Made by a program: the position numbers and the translations under genes
Assembly (NCBI GenBank): GCA_021203545.1
Contig: JAJQAZ010000111.1
Location: 62,001-126,000 of the forward strand
DNA: 64,000 nt
Direction of reading: 5' to 3'
Source of the DNA: Tannerellaceae bacterium
Lineage (GTDB): Bacteria; Bacteroidota; Bacteroidia; Bacteroidales; Tannerellaceae
The notes under the pieces: model-generated
Databases searched by the model: none
What the model saw: the letters and a program-made list of their open reading frames with translations, nothing else
What the model was told of the DNA's origin: nothing
In this document: piece by piece, positions 35,940 to 45,891 of the stretch
Layout: the number at the start of each line of letters is the position of its first letter
How positions within the stretch are numbered: position 1 is the stretch's first letter

Positions 35940-35947
35940 TACCTTTG
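35940..35947 (+). promoter_or_regulatory. Bacteroidetes -7 box for ribF
   Basis: TACCTTTG lies 25 bases before the ATG at 35973 and excludes the in-frame start at 35937. Confidence 0.65.
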
Positions 35948-35972
35948 TGGGTTGTATAATATATGGAAGAGG

Positions 35973-36920
35973 ATGGTTGTTATTGATCAGGTGGAAGAGG
36001 TAAAGGAGAAGGCGCTGGCTGTTACGGTGGGATTCTTTGATGGGGTGCATATGGGACACCGGTTTCTGATACACGATTTGAGGGAACGGGCAGATGCCTG
36101 TGGACTTTCTCCGGCAGTGATTACGTTCCGGACTCATCCACGGGCTGTTTTGCATGCAGATTATCAGCCACAGCTTTTAAATACATACGAAGAGAAGTTG
36201 TATCAACTTTCTACAATAGGTGTTGATTACTGCATCGTGCTTGATTTTACTCCTGAACTGGCGGCTTTGCCGGCACAGGAGTTTATGAGAAAGGTGTTGG
36301 TACAACAGTTGGGCGTGAAGCTGTTACTGGTTGGTTATGATCACCGGTTTGGGAATAACCGGACAGATGGGTTTGAACAGTATGTGGAATATAGCAAAGC
36401 GTCCGGTATAGAGGTTATCCAATCGCTTCCTTACCACAGGGATGGTTTGCATATCAGTTCTTCTACTATCAGGAGGTGCCTGGAGGAGGGGAAAGTGAAA
36501 GAGGCGAATCAATTGCTTACTTATCCATATCAACTGACAGGACATATTATCCGGGGGAACCGGATCGGGCGTACCCTGGGTTTTCCTACTGCGAATATAC
36601 GTATCAATGATGCCGGGAAGGTGATTCCGGCTGCCGGTGTGTATGGAGTAGAGGTGCTGTGGCGTGAAAACAGATATAACGGTATGTTGCATATAGGCAA
36701 CCGCCCGACTGTGAATAAAGGGGATGAACTGAGCGTTGAGGTACATATTATTGGTTTTGAGGGCGATATTTATGATGATGAGATCACACTTCTTTTTAAA
36801 GAATATGTACGTGGGAATGTGCGGTTTGATTCTTTGGAGGAGTTGCGGCAACAATTAGAGAGAGATAAAGAGTATATAACCCGGTTAATGGAGACGAAAG
36901 AAAATGGAACAGTTTTATGA
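35973..36920 (+). CDS. ribF: Bifunctional riboflavin kinase/FAD synthetase
   Basis: RibF converts riboflavin to FMN and FAD. From the ATG at 35973 (preceded by a purine-rich GGAAGAGG) the protein has 315 residues. The N-terminal adenylyltransferase domain shows VGFFDGVHMGHRFLI and SSSTIRR; the C-terminal kinase domain shows GRTLGFPTANI. The upstream in-frame start at 35937 precedes the promoter and was rejected. Its end overlaps the next gene by 17 bases. Confidence 0.95.
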   Translation: MVVIDQVEEVKEKALAVTVGFFDGVHMGHRFLIHDLRERADACGLSPAVITFRTHPRAVLHADYQPQLLNTYEEKLYQLSTIGVDYCIVLDFTPELAALPAQEFMRKVLVQQLGVKLLLVGYDHRFGNNRTDGFEQYVEYSKASGIEVIQSLPYHRDGLHISSSTIRRCLEEGKVKEANQLLTYPYQLTGHIIRGNRIGRTLGFPTANIRINDAGKVIPAAGVYGVEVLWRENRYNGMLHIGNRPTVNKGDELSVEVHIIGFEGDIYDDEITLLFKEYVRGNVRFDSLEELRQQLERDKEYITRLMETKENGTVL

Positions 36921-37959
36921 GGCAATAGATCTTTTAAAGGGAATGGTTGCGATTCCTTCTTATAGCAGGGAGGAAAATCAGGTGGCTGATTTTCTGGAGA
37001 AAAACTTTCGTTTATTGGGCTATAATCCTCAACGTGAAGGGAATAATGTTTGGATTCAGGCTGCCGGCTATGATGCATTGAAACCTACTATTTTATTAAA
37101 TTCGCATATAGATACTGTTAAGCCTGTATCCGGGTGGACGGTGAATCCTTTTTTACCGGAGGAAGATGATAACGGGAAGATTACAGGGTTAGGGAGTAAC
37201 GATGCCGGAGCAAGTGTTGTGTCTCTTTTTACGGCTTTCCGTCTGCTTATTGAAAAGCAACAACCTTATAATCTGATTTTTCTGGCCTCCTGTGAAGAGG
37301 AGGTTTCCGGCAGGGAAGGCATAGAGAAGGCATTAACGAAGCTTCCGCCTGTTGATTTTGCTGTGGTGGGTGAACCTACCGGGATGCAGCCGGCAGTGGC
37401 TGAAAAGGGGCTGATGGTGCTGGATTGTACCGTGCGGGGTAAGTCCGGTCATGCTGCCCGTAACGAAGGGGAGAATGCGATTCTGAAAGCAATTCCTGTT
37501 ATTGAGTGGTTTAGTACGTATCGTTTTCCGAAACAGAGTGAATTTCTGGGGGCGGTAAAGATGAGTGTTACCATTATACAGTCAGGTACACAGCATAATG
37601 TGGTACCTGATGCATGTGTGTTTACTGTGGATGTCCGGACAAATGAGTGTTACTCCAACGAACAGTTGTTTGAGTTGATAAAGGAGCATGTATCCTGCGA
37701 AGTGGAGGCTCGTAGTTTCCGGTTGAATTCATCGCATACACCGGCTGGCCATCCGTTCCTGAAACGGGCAGGCCTGTTGGAGCGTATTCCGTTTGGTTCT
37801 CCTACGTTAAGCGACCAGGCACTGATGAATTTTCCTTCCGTTAAAATAGGGCCGGGAGACTCTGCCCGTTCCCATTCGGCAGATGAATATATATATGTAC
37901 ATGAGATTCGCGAAGCAATTGACCTGTACGTGCGTTTACTGGATGGCCTCCGGCTGTAA
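36904..37959 (+). CDS. M20 family deacylase, ArgE-like
   Basis: The 351-residue protein is a zinc-dependent M20 peptidase-family deacylase. Metal and catalytic motifs are visible: SHIDTVKP, SNDAGASVVS, CEEEVSGREG and VGEPTG. Bacteroidetes use an ArgE-type enzyme to deacylate a succinyl- or acetyl-citrulline/ornithine intermediate in arginine synthesis, and this protein fits that group. The gene overlaps ribF by 17 bases. Its stop abuts the envC stop with no gap. Confidence 0.8.
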   Translation: MEQFYEAIDLLKGMVAIPSYSREENQVADFLEKNFRLLGYNPQREGNNVWIQAAGYDALKPTILLNSHIDTVKPVSGWTVNPFLPEEDDNGKITGLGSNDAGASVVSLFTAFRLLIEKQQPYNLIFLASCEEEVSGREGIEKALTKLPPVDFAVVGEPTGMQPAVAEKGLMVLDCTVRGKSGHAARNEGENAILKAIPVIEWFSTYRFPKQSEFLGAVKMSVTIIQSGTQHNVVPDACVFTVDVRTNECYSNEQLFELIKEHVSCEVEARSFRLNSSHTPAGHPFLKRAGLLERIPFGSPTLSDQALMNFPSVKIGPGDSARSHSADEYIYVHEIREAIDLYVRLLDGLRL

Positions 37960-39207
37960 TTACCCGTTTAGCCAGGGGCGCGGGTTCTGTTTTTCTTTTT
38001 CTTTGCGGATTTCGAAGTGTAGGATGGTTGCGTTTCCGTCTTCGGTATCTGTAAATATCTTACCTATGGGTTGTCTGGTATCTACTTTATCTCCTTTTTT
38101 TACGTATACATCCGTCAGGTTGCTGTAGATCGTGAGGTAGTTGCCATGGCGTACAATTACGGAATAGTTGTAACCGGGCACTTTGAATATGGTTGTTACT
38201 TCTCCTTTGAATACGGATAGGGCATCTGCGCCGGGTGTGGTCTGGATATCAATACCGTTGTTGTTTACCCGTACGTTTTTAAGCTGTGGATGTGCGTGCT
38301 CTCCAAAATGTCCCACTACTGTATACCGGCCGGATACCGGAAAAGGTAGTTTACCGCGATTGCCGGCAAAGTTGTCGGATAGTACTTTTTCTTCTTTTGT
38401 CATCGCATATCCACCTTTGCTGTCGGCAACCCTTTGTGAGGAACTTTGTGATTGAGCCAGTTTTTTGCGTTCGGCTTCTGCGCGGGCTATTTCGGCTGCA
38501 ATCTGTTTTTCGATCTGTTTATCTAATGCCTGTGCCTGTTGCCGTTTCTTTTTGAGATCGGCCTGTAGTTGGTTTTGTTTTTTGGTTAATTGTTGTACTT
38601 CGTTTTTCTGGGTTGTCTCTTCCTGGGATAGCTTTTTGTTTTCGGCTTCTCTTTCCGCAAGGAGTGCCTGTTTTTCGGAACGGGTTTTCTCCAGTGCTTC
38701 CTTTTTAAGGTTGATTTCTTCCTGTTTGGCTATGATTTCTGTGGCCTGTTGTTTTTGCCAGTTGGCAAATTCCTGCAGGTAACGGAAACGGCGGAAAGAT
38801 TGGGTGAAGTTTTCTGCCGATAGGATGAACAGTAGTTTATCCATGGATGAATGGCGTTTATACAAGCCCTGTACGGATTTGGTATAATTGCCTTTTTTCT
38901 CGTTTAACTCTTTTTCCAGTGTGGCAATCTCTTTGTTCATGGCAGTGATGTCTTTATCTATGCCGTTGATTTCCTGATTCAGGAGGTTGATTACCTTTTT
39001 ACGGGAAAGTATCTGCTGGGAGAGCAGGTTGAGTTTGTTGAGGGAGTTTTTGGTTATTTTGGTTGCCTCCTGTAACAGTTTATCTGTTACTTCTATGTCT
39101 GCCAGTGCTTTCTTTCGTTGCGCTTCCAATTCTTTCACCTTTGCCGAATTTTGTCCGGAAAGGGTGAAGGTTAGTATCAGGAAAAGGGTGAACAACGTGT
39201 ATCGCAT
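37960..39207 (-). CDS. EnvC-like murein hydrolase activator with degenerate LytM domain
   Basis: The 415-residue protein has a signal peptide, a long coiled coil (about residues 22-250) and a C-terminal M23/LytM domain. In place of the HxGxD zinc site it has NNGID, and HxH reads ILHFEI, so at least two metal ligands are absent. This matches EnvC-type activators of cell-wall amidases, which are catalytically dead. It is the last gene of the rpoN-envC run and follows the DUF4292 gene by 6 bases. Confidence 0.85.
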   Translation of the reverse strand: MRYTLFTLFLILTFTLSGQNSAKVKELEAQRKKALADIEVTDKLLQEATKITKNSLNKLNLLSQQILSRKKVINLLNQEINGIDKDITAMNKEIATLEKELNEKKGNYTKSVQGLYKRHSSMDKLLFILSAENFTQSFRRFRYLQEFANWQKQQATEIIAKQEEINLKKEALEKTRSEKQALLAEREAENKKLSQEETTQKNEVQQLTKKQNQLQADLKKKRQQAQALDKQIEKQIAAEIARAEAERKKLAQSQSSSQRVADSKGGYAMTKEEKVLSDNFAGNRGKLPFPVSGRYTVVGHFGEHAHPQLKNVRVNNNGIDIQTTPGADALSVFKGEVTTIFKVPGYNYSVIVRHGNYLTIYSNLTDVYVKKGDKVDTRQPIGKIFTDTEDGNATILHFEIRKEKEKQNPRPWLNG

Positions 39208-39213
39208 AGGGAT

Positions 39214-40062
39214 CTACAGGTTTTTAGTGAGACTTTTCAGTATGCTATCCAATGATACTTTTGTGTATTTTGAAGGGATAGAGCTGTCAATGCGTAACGC
39301 TTCGTTGAGCTGTACCCTTGAGAATCCTATTTGTATTCCTCCTTTCGAAGTTTCGTTTTCCAGTACTTTTATATCCATCAGCATAGGAAAGGTTTGTGCC
39401 TCTACCATCCGGAAATCCGAATAGTTCCAGTCCAGATGGTATATGTACGAGGAATCTGATATTCTGGTAGACAATATTTTCTCTTCGCCATCGGCAGTGA
39501 AGGCATAGAGGATATCCATATCGTCGCGGATACGTATTTCGGCCACAGGGCCTTCCTGTAGTAAGGTGAACCGGTTATATTCGTCCGGCGAGAAGTCTTT
39601 TTCGCCCGGAATGAATATATGGTTTGTGAAAAGTGCCTGTAGGTTGTAGAAGTTGAAAGCAATAGGTGTCTGCGAACGTAATTTTTCGTAATTGTCGTTT
39701 ACGTACCGTTTGTTGAGCCTATCGATTACCAATACATTTTCGGGGGTTAGTTCGATCCGGAATACTTCGAAACCTAACAAGGGCACTACTGATAAATGAA
39801 TGATGCTGTCTTTAATCATTTTCAGGTCTACACGTGAACTAAGGTTTTTATTGGGCAGATCCAGATTTACGTTTAATCTTGCCGACAGTGTGTTATACGA
39901 AAGTGCCTGTTCTTTCAGGGAGGTGAAAAATTCACTTTCCTGTTTCACTCCTCCGGCTGCGACAGTACCTACCCGTTTGGTGGATTTACATCCGCTGATG
40001 ATTACTATCAGTGTAAGAAACAGGCAGATTGCCTGTGTATAATATAAAATTCTTTTTTTCAT
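39214..40062 (-). CDS. DUF4292 family lipoprotein
   Basis: The 282-residue protein has a lipoprotein signal with lipobox IISGC (Cys near residue 25). The mature part resembles LolA/LolB-like folds found in DUF4292 members, with LSARLNVNLDLPNKNLSSRVDLKMIKDS. It is probably an outer-membrane or periplasmic lipoprotein linked to envelope biogenesis. Its start overlaps the upstream TPR gene stop by 4 bases (ATGA), so translation is coupled. Confidence 0.8.
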   Translation of the reverse strand: MKKRILYYTQAICLFLTLIVIISGCKSTKRVGTVAAGGVKQESEFFTSLKEQALSYNTLSARLNVNLDLPNKNLSSRVDLKMIKDSIIHLSVVPLLGFEVFRIELTPENVLVIDRLNKRYVNDNYEKLRSQTPIAFNFYNLQALFTNHIFIPGEKDFSPDEYNRFTLLQEGPVAEIRIRDDMDILYAFTADGEEKILSTRISDSSYIYHLDWNYSDFRMVEAQTFPMLMDIKVLENETSKGGIQIGFSRVQLNEALRIDSSIPSKYTKVSLDSILKSLTKNL

Positions 40063-41819
40063 TTTGCTTGTATATCTTCAATATATTTACCTTCTGAGAT
40101 TTTCCGATCCAGTATTTCATCTTCTTTTCCCAGTTCTTTTGCCTTTTTCCACTGTTCGAGAGCCTTTTCATGGTCTCCGCTCATATATAGAATATCGCCG
40201 TAGTGATCGATCAGTTCGGTATTGTCTGTTTTATCGTTATCCAGTGCCTTTTCAATATAAATTTTGGCCAATGTATAATTGCCCTGCATGAAGTAGATCC
40301 ATGCGTAGGTATCGAGGTATGTGGGGTTGCTGGGTTCTTTACGAATGGTTTGCCCACTCATTCGTTCGGCCTTTGTAAGGTCTTTTTTTGCCAGCGACAG
40401 GAAGTAGGCATAGTTATTTAAGACCATGACATTCCCTTCGTTGTATTTAAGCGCCTCTTCGTACGATTCAAAGGCTTTGTCCATATTTCCCATCTGGTAG
40501 TATACATCGCCTATCTGTCCATAGAAATCGGAGAGGTAAGGAGTGTTTTCCTGTGGGATGTTGGCTATACCGTTCCGGTAGGCTTCGAGTGCGGCAGAGT
40601 AATCCTGTTTTTGATGGTAGGCAATACCCAGATAGAAGTAATATCCCGGTGCGTCAGGGAATAGTTCGATACATTTTTTACATACTCTGATCACCTCTTC
40701 CAGGTCTTCTGTGCGGAGCGAGAGTTGTAATAACTGTTGCCAGGCTCCTACGTTTTCCGGTTCCATTTCTGTGATCAGCCGGAGCTGGAAGCGGGCTTCT
40801 TCGTTTTTCTCCTGTAGTATCAGTAAACTACCATACATTAATTTTAATTCTGTTTCTTCCGGATGGTTCTCTATTAGAGCCTCGAAGAGGGTATTGGCAT
40901 TTTCTACATCTTTTTTGGATTGCTGCAGGGTGATAATATAGCGTGAAAGGATATTTACTTTGGTATCGATATCCAGTTTTTCGTTTAACAGGGCATTCTC
41001 TATTTCTTTTTCTGCTGCGTCTTTATCGCCGGTTACCTCGTAATAGTTAGCCATTGCAACAATATAATAGGGGCTTTCCGGGTCGATGGTGCAGGCTTTA
41101 TCGTATGCCGCTAACGCTTTTTGTGTTTCATTTTTTTCCAGAAACAGGTCGCCGAGGATGATCTGGTAGCGGGATTCCATAGGGAATTTATCTACCAGTT
41201 TCTCTATTTCACCAATTGCATTTTCTTCTTCTCCTAATATGCTATATAAGCGATATTTCTGCATAGAAAGCATTTCGCTCATCCTGATGCTTGATTCGAG
41301 GGAGTTGAAGGCTTCTATGGCGCGTTCTATTTCGCCCTGTTGTGTGAGGGCTTCCGCCAGGTAATAATTTAACTCTACCTTTTCGGGGTATTGTTTTACT
41401 AATTCTTCAAATTCCTGCGCCGCTTCGCCAAACATGCCCAGTCCCCTGGTTATATTGGCTAAGGCTATTTTGTAGGAAAAGTTATCCGAACTGTTTGCTA
41501 CGGCTGCTTTTAATAATTGTACGGCTTTTTCCGGGCGGTTGAGTTGTATATAGAAAGAGGAGAGTTCGAAAAGCAGGGGAGCTGCTGTCGAGTCGATTGC
41601 CAGGCAATAGTTGAACGCATCGAATGCTTCACTGTATTTTCCGCTGTTTTTCAGATTTAAACCTTCATAGTAAAAGTAATCGAATTTTCGTTGGTCGGCC
41701 ATACTTAAACTGTTTTTCTCTTTTTTGCCTGTTTCTTTTGCAGGCATACTTTTAACCGGCATCAGTAAGGCACCGGATATCCAAAAGAGAAAAGAGATGT
41801 AGTATATTTTTTTCAACAT
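40059..41819 (-). CDS. Tetratricopeptide repeat protein, exported
   Basis: From the ATG at 41819 the protein has 586 residues. It has an N-terminal signal peptide and about 12 TPR motifs through the rest, for example YYEGLNLKNSGKYSEAFDAF and IGDVYYQMGNMDKAFESYEE. It is likely a periplasmic scaffold. The longer reading starts with TTG (41840) and is less likely. It is followed by an overlapping lipoprotein gene and then envC, which suggests a cell-envelope role. Confidence 0.85.
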   Translation of the reverse strand: MLKKIYYISFLFWISGALLMPVKSMPAKETGKKEKNSLSMADQRKFDYFYYEGLNLKNSGKYSEAFDAFNYCLAIDSTAAPLLFELSSFYIQLNRPEKAVQLLKAAVANSSDNFSYKIALANITRGLGMFGEAAQEFEELVKQYPEKVELNYYLAEALTQQGEIERAIEAFNSLESSIRMSEMLSMQKYRLYSILGEEENAIGEIEKLVDKFPMESRYQIILGDLFLEKNETQKALAAYDKACTIDPESPYYIVAMANYYEVTGDKDAAEKEIENALLNEKLDIDTKVNILSRYIITLQQSKKDVENANTLFEALIENHPEETELKLMYGSLLILQEKNEEARFQLRLITEMEPENVGAWQQLLQLSLRTEDLEEVIRVCKKCIELFPDAPGYYFYLGIAYHQKQDYSAALEAYRNGIANIPQENTPYLSDFYGQIGDVYYQMGNMDKAFESYEEALKYNEGNVMVLNNYAYFLSLAKKDLTKAERMSGQTIRKEPSNPTYLDTYAWIYFMQGNYTLAKIYIEKALDNDKTDNTELIDHYGDILYMSGDHEKALEQWKKAKELGKEDEILDRKISEGKYIEDIQAK

Positions 41820-41862
41820 ATTCAATCTTGTTGTATGCAATCCACAGTTAGATTATATTGGT

Positions 41863-42297
41863 TTACTCTTTACCTGTGTGTCCAAAACCTCCGGCACCGC
41901 GTTCGGTTTCGTTTAACACCTCTACCGGTTCCCATGTGATCCGGCTATGTGTAGTGATAACCATCTGGCAAATACGTTCTCCATCATTAACCGTAAACTC
42001 TTCATTGGAAAGGTTTACCAGAATAATTCCTATTTCGCCCCTGTAATCGGCATCGATTGTTCCCGGTGTATTTAATAAACTGATTCCATGCTTGAGAGCC
42101 AGGCCGCTACGGGGGCGCATTTGTGCTTCGTAGCCATCCGGCAGGGCTATATACAGCCCGGTAGGAATTAATTTACGTTCCAGGGGTTTTAAGGTAACCG
42201 GCTCCGACAGGTTGGCACGAATATCCATTCCTGCAGATAAAGAGGTTGCATACTGAGGTAATGGATGATGGGACTTATTAATGATTTGAATTTGCAT
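41863..42297 (-). CDS. dut: dUTP diphosphatase
   Basis: Dut hydrolyses dUTP to dUMP, keeping uracil out of DNA. From the ATG at 42297 it has 144 residues, the standard length. All five trimeric dUTPase motifs are seen: [38 protein letters not shown] and the C-terminal [11 protein letters not shown]. An upstream in-frame start (42321) adds eight residues and is not needed. Confidence 0.95.
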   Translation of the reverse strand: MQIQIINKSHHPLPQYATSLSAGMDIRANLSEPVTLKPLERKLIPTGLYIALPDGYEAQMRPRSGLALKHGISLLNTPGTIDADYRGEIGIILVNLSNEEFTVNDGERICQMVITTHSRITWEPVEVLNETERGAGGFGHTGKE

Positions 42298-42352
42298 ATA
42301 TTTTATTATTCTAATTGTCATTGAACAGACAAAGATAATAATAAACTATTTA

Positions 42353-44191
42353 TTATCTTTTTTCCCAGTCTCCGTTATCTTTAATTAACTGAATGAGGCG
42401 GGTAACAGCTTCTTCTTCAGGAATGTTTTTCAGGATACACTCTTTTCCTTTGTACAGGTTTATTTTGCCTTTGCCGGAACCTACATAACCATAGTCCGCA
42501 TCTGCCATTTCTCCCGGCCCGTTTACGATACATCCCATGATTCCGATTTTTAATCCTTTCAGGTGGGAAGTGGCTGCTTTAATGCGGGCAATGGTAGATT
42601 GCAGGTCGTAGAGTGTACGTCCGCAACCGGGGCAGGAGATGTATTCCGTTTTGCTGATGCGGGAACGGGTTGCCTGTAAGATGCCGAACATGCAGCTATC
42701 GGATAGCCTGGGTTCGCACTCTTCATTATTCAGCATAATACCGTCTCCCAGTCCGTCGAGCAGTAATGTGCCGAAGTTGATTCCTGCTTTGACCTGTAGC
42801 GATTCGATATCTTTTTCTTTATAGTCCCTGTGCAGGATAACCGGAACATCGCAACCGGCAGCTGCCAGTTTCTGAAATGCGGCTCGTTGGGCTCCAATAC
42901 CGTTTTTGTTGTGGGTACTTAGTATGACAACGATTTCCGGTGTGCCGGCCAGTATTTTTATTGTTTCCTCCGTCAGGTCGCTGTTGGTAAAGCGGATGAA
43001 TTTTAAAGGTGCATCGTACTGTTGTATTTCGGATATTTCGGATGCGATGAAGAAAGGGTAGGCATTGGGTAATGGTTTCCAGAAATGGGCATCCACCAAC
43101 AGGCGGAATGTATCCGGGAGGTTTTCGGGGTCTTCTTTCCCGATGTAGAGGTAATCCGGACGGCATAGCGGGTCGAATTCGAAGTTGCCGTTTCGCCTGT
43201 CAGAGATAACTATAGGTACCTGGTTTCCTCCTGTGTTGCCTGTTTTCCGGCTCACACGTTTTTGCATAGCGGTGTGTTGGTAGCCGGAAATAGCCGTTCC
43301 GGTTACAGTGGGGCCCTCTTTTCGCTCGCTGATGTATTCTACTATTTTCCGTGCAACAGGAATTTCGGCTTCCGGGTCTTCGCTTAATGATACCCGGATG
43401 GTATCGCCGATGCCATCAACCAGTAGCGCACCGATGCCTACTGCACTTTTGATCCTGCCATCTTCTCCGTCGCCGGCTTCGGTTACTCCCAGATGCAGGG
43501 GATAAGACATGCCTTCTTTTTCCATGGTTTCGGCCAATAGGCGTACAGTTTTAACCATGGTCACAGTGTTAGAGGCTTTGATAGATATCACGACATCCGG
43601 AAAATTTACTTCACGGCATATCCGGAGGAATTCCATGCACGAGGCCACCATGCCTTCGGGAGTATCTCCATACCGGCTCATGATGCGGTCTGAAAGCGAT
43701 CCATGGTTTACACCAATCCGTACGGCGGTTTGGTGTTCTTTGCAGATATCCAGGAAAGGCACTAAGCGTTCGCGTATTTTTTCTATTTCGGCGGTATACT
43801 CTTCGTCCGTGTATTCAATCAGGTTGAAGGTTTTTACCCGGTCTACGTAGTTGCCCGGATTGATGCGTACTTTGTCGATGTTCCGGGCAGCTACGTCGGC
43901 GGCTGCCGGATTGAAATGGATATCCGCAACAACAGGTGTGTTGTATCCCTGTTCTACCAGTCTTTTTTTGATTTCTCCCAGGTTGCGGGCTTCCCGTTCT
44001 CCCTGTGCAGTGAAGCGTATGTATTCGGCACCGGCTTCTATCATCCGGATGGATTGCCTTACGGCAGCACCGGTATCCATAGTGGATACATTTCCCATGG
44101 TTTGTAAACGTACCGGATACATTCCTCCCAGAGGAGTATTTCCTATGTGTACAACAGAAGATTGGCGACGGTGGTAGTTGAAGATGTCCAT
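42353..44191 (-). CDS. ispG: 4-hydroxy-3-methylbut-2-enyl diphosphate synthase, long form
   Basis: IspG is the [4Fe-4S] enzyme of the MEP isoprenoid pathway. The 612-residue length is the three-domain form with an insert, as in Bacteroidetes, Chlamydia and plants. The TIM-barrel part shows TMGNVSTMD and VADIHFNP. The cluster ligands lie in SCPGCGRTL and GCIVNGPGE near the C-terminus. A large inverted repeat separates it from the upstream purE gene. Confidence 0.95.
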   Translation of the reverse strand: MDIFNYHRRQSSVVHIGNTPLGGMYPVRLQTMGNVSTMDTGAAVRQSIRMIEAGAEYIRFTAQGEREARNLGEIKKRLVEQGYNTPVVADIHFNPAAADVAARNIDKVRINPGNYVDRVKTFNLIEYTDEEYTAEIEKIRERLVPFLDICKEHQTAVRIGVNHGSLSDRIMSRYGDTPEGMVASCMEFLRICREVNFPDVVISIKASNTVTMVKTVRLLAETMEKEGMSYPLHLGVTEAGDGEDGRIKSAVGIGALLVDGIGDTIRVSLSEDPEAEIPVARKIVEYISERKEGPTVTGTAISGYQHTAMQKRVSRKTGNTGGNQVPIVISDRRNGNFEFDPLCRPDYLYIGKEDPENLPDTFRLLVDAHFWKPLPNAYPFFIASEISEIQQYDAPLKFIRFTNSDLTEETIKILAGTPEIVVILSTHNKNGIGAQRAAFQKLAAAGCDVPVILHRDYKEKDIESLQVKAGINFGTLLLDGLGDGIMLNNEECEPRLSDSCMFGILQATRSRISKTEYISCPGCGRTLYDLQSTIARIKAATSHLKGLKIGIMGCIVNGPGEMADADYGYVGSGKGKINLYKGKECILKNIPEEEAVTRLIQLIKDNGDWEKR

Positions 44192-44200
44192 TTTTTTATA

Positions 44201-44305
44201 GTAGTCAAGTAGTTATCAGTCGTTTCACGAGTTAGTAGTCAAGTAGTTAAGTAGAATTTATTCCTGACTACTAAGGAGTATAACGACTGATAACTACTTG
44301 ACTAC
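44201..44305. repeat. 24-25 bp perfect inverted repeat between purE and ispG
   Basis: The arm 44201-44224 is an exact reverse complement of 44282-44305. An inner copy of part of the arm (about 44234-44249) offers a competing pairing. Units of AGTAGTCAAGTAGTTA recur within it. Confidence 0.85.
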
Positions 44306-44321
44306 TTAACTACTTTTATTC

Positions 44322-44828
44322 TTAATTAGTTTTGTATTTAAATGAGATTTGTGATAACTCTTCGTTGGCTTTTACGATTTTCTTTTTCAGATCTTCTTTG
44401 TAGTCTGCCAGTTTTGTTTGTAGTGCTTCGTCTCCTACAGACAGGATTTGTACAGCCAGGATGCCGGCGTTGAGGGCTCCGTTAATGCCTACAGTGGCTA
44501 CCGGAATTCCCGGAGGCATTTGTACGATTGCCAGTAAAGCGTCCATACCGTCCAGCGTAGAGTTAATAGGTACTCCGATGACCGGCAGGGTAGTCATGGA
44601 TGCGATTACTCCACAAAGATGTGCGGCCATTCCGGCTGCCGCGATGATTACTTTGATGCCTCTGTCTTTGGCTCCTTTTGCAAATGCTTCTACTTCTGCC
44701 GGTGTACGATGTGCCGACAAAGCATGCATTTCAAAAGGGATTTCCATTTCATCCAGAAACTTCGCTGCTTTTTCCATGATGGGCAGGTCTGATGTGCTGC
44801 CCATGATTATACTTACGATTGGTGTCAT
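44322..44828 (-). CDS. purE: N5-carboxyaminoimidazole ribonucleotide mutase
   Basis: PurE converts N5-CAIR to CAIR in purine synthesis. The 168-residue class I protein carries [18 protein letters not shown] and [13 protein letters not shown]. It lies 38 bases after gcvH and is followed by the 44201-44305 repeat and ispG, in a leftward run. Confidence 0.95.
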   Translation of the reverse strand: MTPIVSIIMGSTSDLPIMEKAAKFLDEMEIPFEMHALSAHRTPAEVEAFAKGAKDRGIKVIIAAAGMAAHLCGVIASMTTLPVIGVPINSTLDGMDALLAIVQMPPGIPVATVGINGALNAGILAVQILSVGDEALQTKLADYKEDLKKKIVKANEELSQISFKYKTN

Positions 44829-44866
44829 ATTGCCTTCTCTTAGTCCCCCTTCAGGGGGCCGGGGGG

Positions 44867-45241
44867 TTATATAATTGCTTTATATTCTTCTGCGGATAAT
44901 AATTCTTCTAACTGTGATGCGTCCGTGATGGCTACTTTGATTAACCAGCCCGCGCCGTATGCATCTTCGTTTACCAGTTCCGGTTGTTCTTCAAGGGCGG
45001 GATTTACTTCCAGTACTTCGCCGCCTACCGGCATAAACAGGTCGGAAACTGTTTTAACAGCTTCAATTGAACCAAATACTTCTTCCTGACCGAGTGTTTC
45101 TCCTTCGGTGGTGATATCTACATATACAATTTCGCCCAGTTCGCCCTGTGCATAATCTGTAATTCCAACATAGGCTGTATCGCCTTCTACACGAACCCAT
45201 TCGTGATTTTTTGTGTACTTTAACTCAGCGGGAAAGTTCAT
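44867..45241 (-). CDS. gcvH: Glycine cleavage system H protein
   Basis: The 124-residue lipoyl carrier shuttles the aminomethyl group between the P and T proteins. The lipoyl-lysine motif is [12 protein letters not shown], near residue 60. It begins with the usual KYTKNHEWV. No gcvP or gcvT is nearby. A G/C-rich hairpin (CCCCCTGAAGGGGG on the minus strand, 44846-44859) lies just after the gene. Confidence 0.95.
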   Translation of the reverse strand: MNFPAELKYTKNHEWVRVEGDTAYVGITDYAQGELGEIVYVDITTEGETLGQEEVFGSIEAVKTVSDLFMPVGGEVLEVNPALEEQPELVNEDAYGAGWLIKVAITDASQLEELLSAEEYKAII

Positions 45242-45253
45242 AACTGTTGATTT

Positions 45254-45880
45254 TTATTTGATGAATAAATAGAATAAGACTGACTTGATTGAAAACAGGT
45301 AGGTACAGAGGAATCCCAACAGAAAGCCACTGTACACCTGCATGGGGGTATGCTTTTGCAGAATTACCCGGGATGTGCATACCAATCCCGCCGCGATCAT
45401 GAAAAGTATGAAAGCGGGCCAGAGATTTAACATGTAGACCCGGCACATGTCCATAACGGCTCCCATTAGTCCGCCAATACCCAGGGCATGGGCACTGATT
45501 TTCCAGAAGAAGTTGATACAGAAAGCTATTAATAATGCTATACCGGTACCCAGTGCCAGGTTCAATAACCAATCCGGTACCCGCATCCGGTACATCAGGA
45601 AAATGCAGGTAGTAGTAGAAAATATCATGATCAGGTATGGGATTACTCTCTCTCTTCTGTTGGTTAGTTCCAGATCAGAGACTCCACCAATCCTGACGAG
45701 CAAATAGATGAACAGACCCGGCACTATTGCTGTAGTTGTGAAAACCCCTCCGAGTAAAACCTGTTTAACATGTACCGGATAGATGGCCAGATACGTATAG
45801 GATAATGCCAGAAGTACCCCATACGTTAGCATTAGTAACGGATGAAGAACAATGGAAACAATATTTGCAAATAGTCTCAT
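45254..45880 (-). CDS. PAP2-like membrane phosphatase
   Basis: The 208-residue protein has about six membrane helices. The PAP2 motifs are partly recognisable: KISAHALGIGG in the middle and SRVILQKHTPMQVYSGFLLG near the C-terminus. It may dephosphorylate a lipid pyrophosphate or phosphatidyl lipid at the inner membrane. It sits 11 bases after rpoN and 12 before gcvH, as part of the same run. Confidence 0.8.
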   Translation of the reverse strand: MRLFANIVSIVLHPLLMLTYGVLLALSYTYLAIYPVHVKQVLLGGVFTTTAIVPGLFIYLLVRIGGVSDLELTNRRERVIPYLIMIFSTTTCIFLMYRMRVPDWLLNLALGTGIALLIAFCINFFWKISAHALGIGGLMGAVMDMCRVYMLNLWPAFILFMIAAGLVCTSRVILQKHTPMQVYSGFLLGFLCTYLFSIKSVLFYLFIK

Positions 45881-45891
45881 CGCTTACAAAT

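Noticed and set aside
40059-41840. TTG start at 41840 for the TPR gene
   Set aside because: The ATG at 41819 begins a normal signal peptide; the extra residues add nothing.
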